NCBI GenBank assembly: GCA_022827225.1 | Contig: JAJDTJ010000057.1 | Coordinates: forward strand, 1 to 56,079 | DNA: 56,079 nucleotides | Direction of reading: 5' to 3' | Source: Candidatus Poribacteria bacterium | Lineage (GTDB): Bacteria > Poribacteria > WGA-4E > WGA-3G | Part shown: positions 41,629-50,297 of the stretch, in pieces | How positions within the stretch are numbered: the stretch's first letter is position 1 | Layout of the letters: every line of letters begins with the position of its first letter | Made by a program: the position numbers and the translations under genes | Notes under the pieces: model-generated | The model's database searches: none | Seen by the model: the letters and a program-made list of their open reading frames with translations, nothing else | What the model was told of the DNA's origin: nothing

Positions 41629-43518
41629 ATGTCAAAAGAACTCATTGTTGTCCTGTTGGTTGCTCCACTCGTTGGGTTTCTGATTAACGGGTTATTCGGA
41701 AAATGGCTGAAAGGTAACGAGAAACTCAGCGGCTGGATAGGTGCGCTTGCAGTACTCGTCTCCTTAGTCTGTTCGATTATCGTTTTTACGAGTTTGAACG
41801 GTGGTGCCGCCCCACTTGACGAAACCCTTTACGAATGGATTACAGGTGAATCATTCGCTTTCAATATCGGATTCCGCGTGGACGCACTCACAGCGGTCAT
41901 GCTGCTCGTCATCACGGGTGTCGGTTTCCTCATCCACGTCTATTCCATCGGCTACATGCACGGAGACGAAGGCTATACTCGCTATTTCGCCTATCTAAAC
42001 CTATTTGTCTTTGCCATGCTAATCCTCGTCCTCGGCAACAACTACCTGATGATGTTCGTCGGATGGGAAGGGGTTGGACTCTGTTCTTATCTACTGATCG
42101 GGTTCTGGTATGACAAACAGTCGGCGACAGATGCCGGGAAAAAAGCGTTTATTGTAAACCGTATCGGCGATTTCGGCTTTTTGCTCGGAATGTTCACCCT
42201 ATTTGCAGCGTTTGGAACCCTTGATTTCACATCTATATTTGATGCCGCCAAGGCAGACAATTTTGAGAAGGTTTTTGGTGCCAGTACGCTCATAATTGCG
42301 ACCCTGCTCCTTTTCGTCGGCGCGATCGGTAAATCCGCCCAGATTCCACTTTATGTCTGGCTTCCCGATGCGATGGAGGGTCCGACACCCGTCAGCGCGT
42401 TGATTCACGCTGCGACAATGGTAACAGCAGGCGTGTATATGATAGCACGCTCCGCAGTGCTTTATGACATCGCAGATACTGGGCAGGTCGTCGCATGGAT
42501 TGGGGTTTTAACAGCGTTCTTCGCTGCAACAATTGCCTTAACACAGAACGACATCAAACGTATCCTCGCCTATTCTACTGTCAGCCAACTCGGATATATG
42601 TTCGTCGGTGTCGGTGTCGGTGCCTATGCGTCCGGCATTTTCCACTTGGTAACACACGCTTTTTTCAAAGGATTGATGTTCCTAACTGCTGGCAGTGTGA
42701 TGCACGCCATGGCGAATGAATTGGATATGCGGAAGATGGGCGGCTTGAAATCGAAGATGCCGATAACGCATTGGACCTTCTTGGTCGGTGCACTCGCTAT
42801 CGCCGGTTTTCCCTTCCTGAGCGGTTTCTGGAGTAAAGACGAAATCTTACACAGCGCCTGGGGAAGTGAACCGCTAATCTACGGCATCGGGTTAATCACA
42901 GCGTTCCTGACAGCGTTCTATATGTTCCGTCTCATCTTCGTGACGTTTTACGGTGAGTCTCGCGTTGAACCGGAAGTCGCTTCGCATCTGCACGAATCGC
43001 CGGCAATTATGTGGTTGCCGTTAGCAATTCTGGCGATCCCTTCTGCCTTGATCGGGTTATTATTAGGTTGGGGCGGACATGACAGTTGGTTCCATCATTT
43101 CACGAAGAGCGTTTTTCCAGAGGCACACCATGATGCATCGGGCAATGTCATCGTGTTTATGATAATTTCATCGGTTGTCGGTTTGCTGGGTATTGCGTTC
43201 GCATGGACACGTTACAGCAAGCAAGTACCGTCCGATGAACCCACTGGCACATTACATAGACTGCTCGCTAACAAGTATTATGTTGATGAGGTGTACAACG
43301 CACTCATCGTGCAACCGGTTAAAAACGGTTCTCATTTTCTTCTATGGAAACTCGTAGATAACGGTATTATTGATGGAATTGTCAACGGTGTTGCAGCAAT
43401 TGTCCGATTCATTGGTGGACTCTTGCGCCGCTTCCAAACAGGAGTCGTCCAAGCCTACATTGTCTCAATGGTGCTCGGAATCGTGATATTCCTTGCCTAC
43501 TATCTGTTTTTTGCTTAG
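41629..43518 (+). CDS. nuoL: NADH-quinone oxidoreductase subunit L
   Basis: 629 residues, about 16 membrane helices. DALTAVMLLVITGVGFLIHV (about 86-105), FVGWEGVGLCSYLLIGFWY (about 143-161), IPLYVWLPDAMEGPTPVSAL (about 239-258) and LIHAATMVTAGVYMIAR (about 258-274) are the antiporter-type core with the conserved lysines and glutamate. It ends with the lateral helix and anchoring segment. It is the distal proton-pumping subunit. Confidence 0.96.
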   Translation: MSKELIVVLLVAPLVGFLINGLFGKWLKGNEKLSGWIGALAVLVSLVCSIIVFTSLNGGAAPLDETLYEWITGESFAFNIGFRVDALTAVMLLVITGVGFLIHVYSIGYMHGDEGYTRYFAYLNLFVFAMLILVLGNNYLMMFVGWEGVGLCSYLLIGFWYDKQSATDAGKKAFIVNRIGDFGFLLGMFTLFAAFGTLDFTSIFDAAKADNFEKVFGASTLIIATLLLFVGAIGKSAQIPLYVWLPDAMEGPTPVSALIHAATMVTAGVYMIARSAVLYDIADTGQVVAWIGVLTAFFAATIALTQNDIKRILAYSTVSQLGYMFVGVGVGAYASGIFHLVTHAFFKGLMFLTAGSVMHAMANELDMRKMGGLKSKMPITHWTFLVGALAIAGFPFLSGFWSKDEILHSAWGSEPLIYGIGLITAFLTAFYMFRLIFVTFYGESRVEPEVASHLHESPAIMWLPLAILAIPSALIGLLLGWGGHDSWFHHFTKSVFPEAHHDASGNVIVFMIISSVVGLLGIAFAWTRYSKQVPSDEPTGTLHRLLANKYYVDEVYNALIVQPVKNGSHFLLWKLVDNGIIDGIVNGVAAIVRFIGGLLRRFQTGVVQAYIVSMVLGIVIFLAYYLFFA

Positions 43519-43586
43519 TTGATGGGCAATAGGTTCTCGTGCTGTCCAATTTTCTCTTGTTAATGAATGCTAAGAGAGGAAAAATA

Positions 43587-44039
43587 ATGCAGAATACTTT
43601 TCGTCCACGTGATATGCTCAACAAAGAGGTCGCTGGTATCTGCGGTGTGGCACGGATGACAGATAAAGCACGAGCTGCCCACACTGGAGAAATCGGGAGT
43701 TATAAATACGGTGCTGACTCCGAACAAGATACGACGATTTTATATTTCCTCGGTATCTCGGCGGACGTTTTTCGGGAAGCTGCTGTGCGAATTGACAATG
43801 ATGTCAAACTGGGTGAGTGGATTCTGGATTACTGCGAAAGATCGTCTACAGAGATATCAACCTTCAATCGTGAGTTGAGATATTGGTGGGAAAGTAAAAT
43901 GCCGCGTGTGGGGTTTTCAAAACGCCGCCGCGAGTTAGCTCTGGAAAGAAAAAACCGTTTCTTTTTATGGTATTATTTTACTAATTGTTTTTGGTATTAT
44001 CCTGTGTACTGGTTCCAGAAGTCTTTTCTCAGATGGTAA
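43587..44039 (+). CDS. DUF5069 domain protein
   Basis: 150 residues from the ATG at 43587 (AGAGGAAA upstream). RPRDMLNKEVAGICGVARMT (about 6-25), DKARAAHTGEIGSYKYGADS (about 26-45) and LYFLGISADVFREAAV (about 53-68) match the DUF5069 pattern, a small domain of unknown function. The C-terminal 40 residues are basic and then very aromatic (FFLWYYFTNCFWYYPVYWF) and could sit in a membrane. It separates nuoL from nuoM and is not a known complex I component. Confidence 0.65.
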   Translation: MQNTFRPRDMLNKEVAGICGVARMTDKARAAHTGEIGSYKYGADSEQDTTILYFLGISADVFREAAVRIDNDVKLGEWILDYCERSSTEISTFNRELRYWWESKMPRVGFSKRRRELALERKNRFFLWYYFTNCFWYYPVYWFQKSFLRW

Positions 44040-44118
44040 TCTATACTTTCAAAAGAGGGAATCGTAACCGGTAAATTGTACGTATTGATGAGCGTTAAAA
44101 TATTCTAAGGAGGGTTCC

Positions 44119-45672
44119 TTGTTACTTTCAACAGTCATTTTTTTACCACTGCTCGGCGTAATAGCAATTGCGTTGCTTAGAGGCTTGGGAGCGTCTGCTA
44201 TCAAAGGCATCGCGCTTGTTATTGGGATTCTGACATTTGTTATCTCGCTGGGACTTTACACCGGGTTTAACGCAGATACTGCAACATTCCAATATATTAC
44301 GCAGGAAAGCTGGATTTCTGATTTGGGTATCAGTTACCACATCGGTATCGACGGGATTTCGTTGTGGTTGGTGTTGCTGACCACCTTCTTAACACCGATC
44401 TGTATTCTCGCCGCATGGAATTCGGTCGAGAAAGGGTTGAGCGGCTTTATGATGTCGCTACTCGCCCTTGAAACTGGGATGTTAGGTGTTTTCTGCTCTT
44501 TAGACCTGTTCCTCTTTTTCGTATTTTGGGAGTCGATGCTGATTCCGATGTATTTCCTCATCGGAATCTGGGGCGGGGAACGGCGCATTTACGCCACCGT
44601 GAAGTTTGTCCTTTATACGATGGCGGGAAGTGCGCTGATGCTTGTCGGTATTTTAGCACTCTATTTCCAAAATGATAACAGTTTCGATCTCACGACACTC
44701 AGCGGCACGTTTGACCATTCGGAACTGCTGTTCCTCGCGTTTTTCATTGCGTTTGCGATTAAGGTACCGCTTTTTCCGTTCCATACCTGGCTACCCGATG
44801 CACACGTTGAGGCACCGACTGTGGGCAGTGTTATCCTTGCGGGTGTCCTGCTTAAAATGGGAACATACGGGATTATCCGATTTTGTTTGCCGCTCTTCCC
44901 AGACGCAGCGGAAAAATTTACACCATTGATCGTTCCACTTGCAGTCATCGGTATCATCTATGGTGCATTGGTCGCGATGGTGCAACCGGATCTGAAAAAA
45001 CTCGTGGCGTATTCCAGTGTCAGTCACCTCGGTTTTGTTGTGTTAGGGCTTTTCTCAAAAAACCCGGCAGGGCTTCAGGGAAGTGTGTTGCAAATGATTA
45101 ATCACGGCTTAAGCACGGGCGCGTTATTCCTATTGGTCGGCATGATTTATGAGCGCAGACACAGCCGGATGATCGTCGATTTCGGCGGCTTGTCAAAACG
45201 GATGCCGATCTTTGCTACAATCTTCGCGATTGCGACATTCTCGTCAATCGGGCTACCCGGTCTAAATGGTTTCGTCGGTGAGTTTATGATACTTTTCGGC
45301 AGTTTTAAGGAGGGTGCTTTCTCTAAGGTCTACGTGGTCTTCGCAACCGCAGGTGTGATCCTCGCAGCTGTCTACATGTTGTGGATGTTCCAACGCGTGA
45401 TGTTCGGGACACTGGATAAGACAAACGAAGGGTTACCGGACCTGAATGCACGCGAAATCGTCGTCATGCTTCCGATCCTACTGTTCATCGTTTGGATCGG
45501 CGTTTATCCGAAACCTTTCCTGAACAAAATGGAGAAATCGGTAGGCCTTGTTGTGACAAAGGTACAGGCTACGCCTGCTATGGGGCAGCTGGAGAAGGGT
45601 GTGCCAGCAGGTACTAAACTTGCACTACGCGAAATACAGCATGAAAAGAGTGAAAAGGAGGCAGAACAGTAG
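44119..45672 (+). CDS. nuoM: NADH-quinone oxidoreductase subunit M
   Basis: 517 residues starting at TTG (44119) behind AAGGAGGG (44108-44115). HIGIDGISLWLVLLTTFLTP (about 74-93), FVFWESMLIPMYFLIGIWGG (about 134-153), VPLFPFHTWLPDAHVEAPTV (about 216-235) and LKKLVAYSSVSHLGFVVLGL (about 293-312) are the NuoM proton-channel motifs with their lysine and glutamate residues. The C-terminus is a charged cytoplasmic tail (about 490-517). Confidence 0.95.
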   Translation: MLLSTVIFLPLLGVIAIALLRGLGASAIKGIALVIGILTFVISLGLYTGFNADTATFQYITQESWISDLGISYHIGIDGISLWLVLLTTFLTPICILAAWNSVEKGLSGFMMSLLALETGMLGVFCSLDLFLFFVFWESMLIPMYFLIGIWGGERRIYATVKFVLYTMAGSALMLVGILALYFQNDNSFDLTTLSGTFDHSELLFLAFFIAFAIKVPLFPFHTWLPDAHVEAPTVGSVILAGVLLKMGTYGIIRFCLPLFPDAAEKFTPLIVPLAVIGIIYGALVAMVQPDLKKLVAYSSVSHLGFVVLGLFSKNPAGLQGSVLQMINHGLSTGALFLLVGMIYERRHSRMIVDFGGLSKRMPIFATIFAIATFSSIGLPGLNGFVGEFMILFGSFKEGAFSKVYVVFATAGVILAAVYMLWMFQRVMFGTLDKTNEGLPDLNAREIVVMLPILLFIVWIGVYPKPFLNKMEKSVGLVVTKVQATPAMGQLEKGVPAGTKLALREIQHEKSEKEAEQ

Positions 45673-45705
45673 GAGCGATCTCCAAATCGCGACTCTCGAA
45701 TATAA

Positions 45706-47202
45706 ATGAAGCTCAAATTTGCATCTTGTTTTATTTTATGTCTAATTCTTGCATTTACGCTAACTGTCTCGATGGGGGCATTTGGGGCAGATGAAACACA
45801 TAATGGCGAAGGTGATCATCACGGGCACGGTGTAGATGGTGCGCAATTAGCCCTCTGGTGGATCATCCCGTTTGTCGGTATCCTGTTATCTATCGCTATT
45901 TTTCCACTTGTGTTAGATTCCCACTTTCTTGTTCACCACGGTGGGAAGATGTCGTTGGCATGGGCGTTAATCTTTGCTGTTCCGTATCTCATTGCTTTCC
46001 AGGGGGAGGCTTTTTACGACATCCTGCACATCTATCTATTAGACTATATCCCGTTCATCCTTCTTTTATGGGGTTTGTTCACAGTTGCGGGTGGGATTCT
46101 CGTGCGTGGCACCTTGCGTGGCACACCGATACTCAATACATTCCTACTGTTGATTGGCACAGTGATTGCATCGTGGGTCGGAACTACGGGGGCATCCATG
46201 CTCCTGATCCGCCCTTTAATCCGAGCAAATGCATACCGAAAGAATAAAGTTCATCTAATCGTCTTTTTCATCTTTCTCGTAAGTAACATCGGTGGTTCTT
46301 TAACGCCAATAGGAGATCCGCCTCTGTTCCTCGGGTTCCTCCGCGGCGTGCCATTCTTCTGGACAACCACAGCACTGTTGCCGCACATGCTACTTATTAG
46401 CGTTATTTTAATCGTCCTGTTTTTTGTAATAGACACACTGATGTTTAAACGGGAGGGCGGCGTCGTACCAGATGACGGAACCAATGAACCTGTTCGCGTA
46501 GAGGGCCTCTTCAACCTCGTCTTCCTGTTCGGTATCATTGCTGCTGTTCTCATGAGCGGTACTTTCAAGTGGGGAGAAGTCAACATCCTTGGCGTTCATG
46601 TGTATTGGCAAAATATTGCTCGTGAAGCATTGATTGTTGTTATGGGGCTACTGTCCCTTAAATATACACCGTTCAGTGGCGAATTACGCCAATCAAACGA
46701 GTTCTCATGGGAACCAATTGAAGAGGTCGCAAAGGTGTTCGCTGGTATCTTTATCACGATTATTCCAGCATTGGCAATTCTGAAAGCAGGAGAAAACGGT
46801 GCCCTCGCAGGTTTAATTGGTGCTATGCAACAACCGTACCACTATTTCTGGATTACCGGTATTTTGTCCAGTTTCTTGGACAATGCACCAACATATTTGA
46901 CGTTCTTCAACACCGCACTCGGAAAATTACATCTTACTGATCCTACAGTTGTACCCCAAATTCTGTCAGGTCAATTGGCGGAACCACAGCACCTTGAGTT
47001 TATCAAGTTGCTAACTGCCATCTCTGTCGGAGCCGTTTTCATGGGTGCGAATACCTATATCGGCAACGCACCGAATTTCATGGTGAAAGCCATCGCGGAG
47101 CAAAGCGGTATCCGCATGCCAAGTTTTTTCGGGTATATGCTTTGGTCGGTAGCGATCTTGTTCCCGCTTTTTGTGGTTGTAACACTTGTGTTCCTCCGTT
47201 AG
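45706..47202 (+). CDS. NhaD-like sodium:proton antiporter
   Basis: 498 residues. A cleavable-looking signal segment (MKLKFASCFILCLILAFTLT) is followed by a His-rich stretch (DHHGHGVDG), then about 11 membrane helices. VSNIGGSLTPIGDPPLFLGF (about 193-212), ASWVGTTGASMLLIRPLIRA (about 155-174) and FLDNAPTYLTFFNTAL (about 387-402) belong to the ion transporter superfamily, NhaD/UIT-type antiporters. It would exchange Na+ (or Li+) for H+ at the inner membrane. Its place between nuoM and nuoN suggests it works with complex I; that is inference. Confidence 0.82.
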   Translation: MKLKFASCFILCLILAFTLTVSMGAFGADETHNGEGDHHGHGVDGAQLALWWIIPFVGILLSIAIFPLVLDSHFLVHHGGKMSLAWALIFAVPYLIAFQGEAFYDILHIYLLDYIPFILLLWGLFTVAGGILVRGTLRGTPILNTFLLLIGTVIASWVGTTGASMLLIRPLIRANAYRKNKVHLIVFFIFLVSNIGGSLTPIGDPPLFLGFLRGVPFFWTTTALLPHMLLISVILIVLFFVIDTLMFKREGGVVPDDGTNEPVRVEGLFNLVFLFGIIAAVLMSGTFKWGEVNILGVHVYWQNIAREALIVVMGLLSLKYTPFSGELRQSNEFSWEPIEEVAKVFAGIFITIIPALAILKAGENGALAGLIGAMQQPYHYFWITGILSSFLDNAPTYLTFFNTALGKLHLTDPTVVPQILSGQLAEPQHLEFIKLLTAISVGAVFMGANTYIGNAPNFMVKAIAEQSGIRMPSFFGYMLWSVAILFPLFVVVTLVFLR

Positions 47203-47329
47203 TTGGCGACCTATTTGTGAGTGCTGGCTTTGACCTAATTCTTGGACTATTGCAGTAGATGCTTTTGAGAGTTTCCAATAAATAATAACTACTGCAGAAA
47301 ATGTTGTACGCTGCAAAGGAAGTTAAAAA

Positions 47330-48790
47330 ATGCCAATAGAGATTAACTGGCAATTACTGATGCCAGAACTGGTTATCGCTTTAACGTTGCTCATCGTCCT
47401 TGTCTTCGACCTTTTTGATTCGATCTCAAAAACGGTTCTCGGATGGATGACGATCGTTGGTGCCGCGATTGCTCTATGGGTCTCCATCCAGATGCACCAA
47501 GCAGGCTTTGACGATACCCAGTTCTACGGAATGTTCAAAGTAGATAATTTCTCTCTCTTCTTCAACATAATCTTCCTCGTCTCGACAATTCTGGTTACCT
47601 TGATTTCGATGAGTTATCTCGACAGAGGGGATAGGAAGCAGGGACCTTACTATCTACTTATCCTGCTCGCAACACTGGGTATGATGTTGATGGCTGCAGG
47701 CAATGAGTTGATCATCGTCTTCCTCGGCTTGGAACTGATGTCGTTATCGCTGTATGTCTTGGCTGGTTATTTCAGAGAAAACCCCGCTTCAAGCGAAGCC
47801 GGGATGAAATATCTATTGCTCGGTGCATTTGCGAGTGCGTTCTTCCTCTACGGCATCGCGTTAATTTACGGGGCTACCGGCACAACAAGTGTCCCTGAAA
47901 TAGCTCAGGCAATTATCGCAGAAGATAAATCACCACTCCTTTTGGCTGGGATGTTCCTGCTGGTCGTCGGGTTCGGATTTAAGGTTGCGATTGTCCCGTT
48001 CCATCAGTGGGCACCAGATGTTTACGAAGGTGCACCGACAACCATCGCAGCGTTTATCTCTGCAGGACCAAAGGCTGCTGGCTTCGCAGCGTTCCTCAGA
48101 ATTTTTATGGAAGCGTTACCTAACCTTCAAGGCGAATGGAGCGGTGTGCTCATCTTGTTGGCGATGTTGACGATGACAGTCGGGAATGTTATTGCAATCG
48201 CGCAGACGAACATCAAACGGATGCTCGCGTATTCCAGTATCGCACACGCTGGCTACGTCCTAATAGGCTTAGCAGCAGCAGGTGCAGCAGCAGGTAATGA
48301 AGCAGCAAGAGATGAAGGCATCTCCAGCGCGATACTCTATCTTCTAATTTACTGCGTGATGAACATCGGCGCGTTCGGGGCAGTTATCTTAGCAAGAACG
48401 GAGGACGGCGAGAGCCTAATGATCTCGGATTACGCAGGCCTCGGAACCCGAAAACCGTTACTCGCTATGTTTATGTCCGTAATGCTTTTATCGCTTGCCG
48501 GTTTTCCGCCGACTGCTGGGTTTGTCGGAAAATTCTATATTTTCAAATCAGCTATCGGGTCAGAGCTTTATCTGCTCGTTATTGTCGGTGCCATTAACAC
48601 TGCGATATCAGCGTTCTACTACCTGCGGGTTGTCGTAACGATGTATATGCGTGAACCGGAAGAGGAGTTGGAGTTCAGCCCTTATGCTTCAACTTTGGTC
48701 GTCGGACTAATCATCGCAGCGGTTGGTGTGTTACTTATCGGTATTCTGCCATCGCTCATACTCACACCAGCGCAGAATTCTGTGTTTTAA
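47330..48790 (+). CDS. nuoN: NADH-quinone oxidoreductase subunit N
   Basis: 486 residues, about 14 helices. LIIVFLGLELMSLSLYVLAG (about 125-144), GFKVAIVPFHQWAPDVYEGA (about 216-235), TNIKRMLAYSSIAHAGYVLI (about 294-313) and LSLAGFPPTAGFVGKFYIFK (about 386-405) are NuoN signatures with the channel lysines and glutamate. It is the last complex I gene of the cluster. AAAGGAAG precedes the ATG. Confidence 0.95.
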   Translation: MPIEINWQLLMPELVIALTLLIVLVFDLFDSISKTVLGWMTIVGAAIALWVSIQMHQAGFDDTQFYGMFKVDNFSLFFNIIFLVSTILVTLISMSYLDRGDRKQGPYYLLILLATLGMMLMAAGNELIIVFLGLELMSLSLYVLAGYFRENPASSEAGMKYLLLGAFASAFFLYGIALIYGATGTTSVPEIAQAIIAEDKSPLLLAGMFLLVVGFGFKVAIVPFHQWAPDVYEGAPTTIAAFISAGPKAAGFAAFLRIFMEALPNLQGEWSGVLILLAMLTMTVGNVIAIAQTNIKRMLAYSSIAHAGYVLIGLAAAGAAAGNEAARDEGISSAILYLLIYCVMNIGAFGAVILARTEDGESLMISDYAGLGTRKPLLAMFMSVMLLSLAGFPPTAGFVGKFYIFKSAIGSELYLLVIVGAINTAISAFYYLRVVVTMYMREPEEELEFSPYASTLVVGLIIAAVGVLLIGILPSLILTPAQNSVF

Positions 48791-48798
48791 CAGTGATT

Positions 48799-48930
48799 GG
48801 TTATTAGTTATTGGGGGTTGGTTAAGAGGACTTTGGTAACAATCTCATCCAGTTTGGCATATTCTAACACGCAGTAGATTGTTACACGGAAACCTCTTAA
48901 CTTATAACTTATAACTTATAACCTATAACA
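48799..48930. repeat. MITE-like inverted repeat, family A, copy 2
   Basis: GTTAAGAGG (48821-48829) plus GTAACAATCT (48836-48845) are matched in reverse by AGATTGTTAC (48876-48885) plus CCTCTTAAC (48893-48901). Outside are GGTTATTAGTTATT on the left and three to four tandem TTATAAC units on the right (about 48902-48928). Same ends as 28432-28536. Confidence 0.7.
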
Positions 48931-48944
48931 ACTTTGAGGACATT

Positions 48945-49913
48945 ATGTCAGATGTTAGATTAGGTTTTATTGGTACAGGTGGCAACATGAACCGCCACCT
49001 ACGTGAATTAACCGAGATTGGCGGTTCAACATTCGTCGCCTTCTGTGATATTGTTATCGAAAAAGCGGAACGGGCTGTCACGCAGTACGGCGGTAAAGCT
49101 TATGCGGACTATAACGAGATGCTCGCACGCGAAGAATTAGATGCTGTTTATATATCAATCCCGCCATTTGCCCACGGTGCACCTGAACGCGCTGTTATCG
49201 CCGCTGGGCTGCCAATGTTTGTGGAAAAACCGGTACACATGGATGCCGACGATGCAAAAGAGATCGCAGCGGAGATAGAAGACAAAGGCATCATCACTGC
49301 TACTGGATATCAGGAACGGTATCTTGACATCATCGACAAGGCACAAGAACTCCTCGCCTCCCGACGTGTCGGATTCTTTATGGGATACTGGATGGGCGGT
49401 ATGCCGGGGGGATGGTGGCGCGAGAAAGCGAAATCCGGCGGACAACTCATGGAGCAGACGACACACGAATTTGACATGGCGAGATACCTGTTCGGTGAAG
49501 TCAAGACTGTCTATGCTGTCGCACGCTACGATCTGATTCCAGATACCGATTACGATATCGAGGAAGCATCCGCTGTCTCTTTGCAATTTGAGAGTGGTGT
49601 TTTCGGCATCATGTTCTCCGCCTGCTTCACTACGAATGGCATGCGCCGTTCCGGGTTAGATATTTTCTGTGAAGACGGTTCACTTGAATATCATCTTCGT
49701 CGTGCGCTCGTGCTTTCCACTGCGGATGAGAAAACCACATGGAACCCAGAAAACAATTGCACTATTGATATGGATAGCACTTTTATTGAGGCTGTTCGCA
49801 CAGGAGACGGCAGTGCAATCCGGTCCCCATACCCCGATGCCGCGAAAACCGCTATTTTGTCCATCGCCGCCAACGAATCCCTTGAAACGGGTCTACCTGT
49901 ACACTTAGGATAA
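48945..49913 (+). CDS. Gfo/Idh/MocA-family oxidoreductase
   Basis: 322 residues. An N-terminal Rossmann fold (RLGFIGTGGNMNRHLREL, about 5-22; DAVYISIPPFAHGAPERAVI, about 66-85) and the catalytic-lysine motif MFVEKPVHM (about 91-99) are followed by a C-terminal alpha/beta domain (GGQLMEQTTHEFDMARYLFG, about 166-185, with the conserved histidine). Such enzymes oxidise sugars, inositols or related compounds with NAD(P). The substrate is unknown. It stands alone between repeats. Confidence 0.88.
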   Translation: MSDVRLGFIGTGGNMNRHLRELTEIGGSTFVAFCDIVIEKAERAVTQYGGKAYADYNEMLAREELDAVYISIPPFAHGAPERAVIAAGLPMFVEKPVHMDADDAKEIAAEIEDKGIITATGYQERYLDIIDKAQELLASRRVGFFMGYWMGGMPGGWWREKAKSGGQLMEQTTHEFDMARYLFGEVKTVYAVARYDLIPDTDYDIEEASAVSLQFESGVFGIMFSACFTTNGMRRSGLDIFCEDGSLEYHLRRALVLSTADEKTTWNPENNCTIDMDSTFIEAVRTGDGSAIRSPYPDAAKTAILSIAANESLETGLPVHLG

Positions 49914-50297
49914 AAGTGAGGTCCTGTAGCATAGACTGTTAGGCTGTGGCAGGTATCTGTTGTGGTATAGACTGTTAGGCTGTGGAGAACCCGTACTTTC
50001 CAATCCTCGAAATCCGTGATTCGCGGCGTACTCGCCCGCCCCCTTGATAAGGGGCGGGTTTCTTCAAGGGGGCAACCTGCATCCAGACAGCAATTGACAA
50101 AATATTTACACATTTCTATTAGGTCTGGGTATTGCGTTTGTGGTCTGCAATGTGCTAAAATATTAGTAAAGAAACTTTTTAAGTTCCAAAGGCGGTTAGA
50201 ATTAACGAAAATCACCGTAAAACGAAATTATGCCTTAAATGGTATAAGTTGTCTTTGCTTTACATTTGGAGCGGTGCTCAGCGTTAATCGATAAAAA
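49914..50297. other. Repeat-rich spacer upstream of the copper ATPase gene
   Basis: 384 bp. Two copies of ATAGACTGTTAGGCTGTGG (49931-49949 and 49967-49985, 36-bp period) are followed by two mutually exclusive hairpins: CCCGCCCC/GGGGCGGG (50035-50042, 50051-50058) and CCCCCTTGA/TCAAGGGGG (50039-50047, 50064-50072). Then comes the promoter at 50094-50122 and a leader of about 170 nt. No RNA gene recognised. Confidence 0.6.
50094..50122 (+). promoter_or_regulatory. Promoter for the copper ATPase gene
   Basis: Consensus TTGACA (50094-50099), a 17-bp spacer, TATTAG (50117-50122; 4/6). No CopY or CueR operator of a known type was recognised around it. Confidence 0.55.

Noticed and set aside
49931..49985. 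Possible CRISPR from a 19-bp repeat with 36-bp period
   Set aside because: Only two copies, spacer of 17 bp, no further units and no cas genes nearby.
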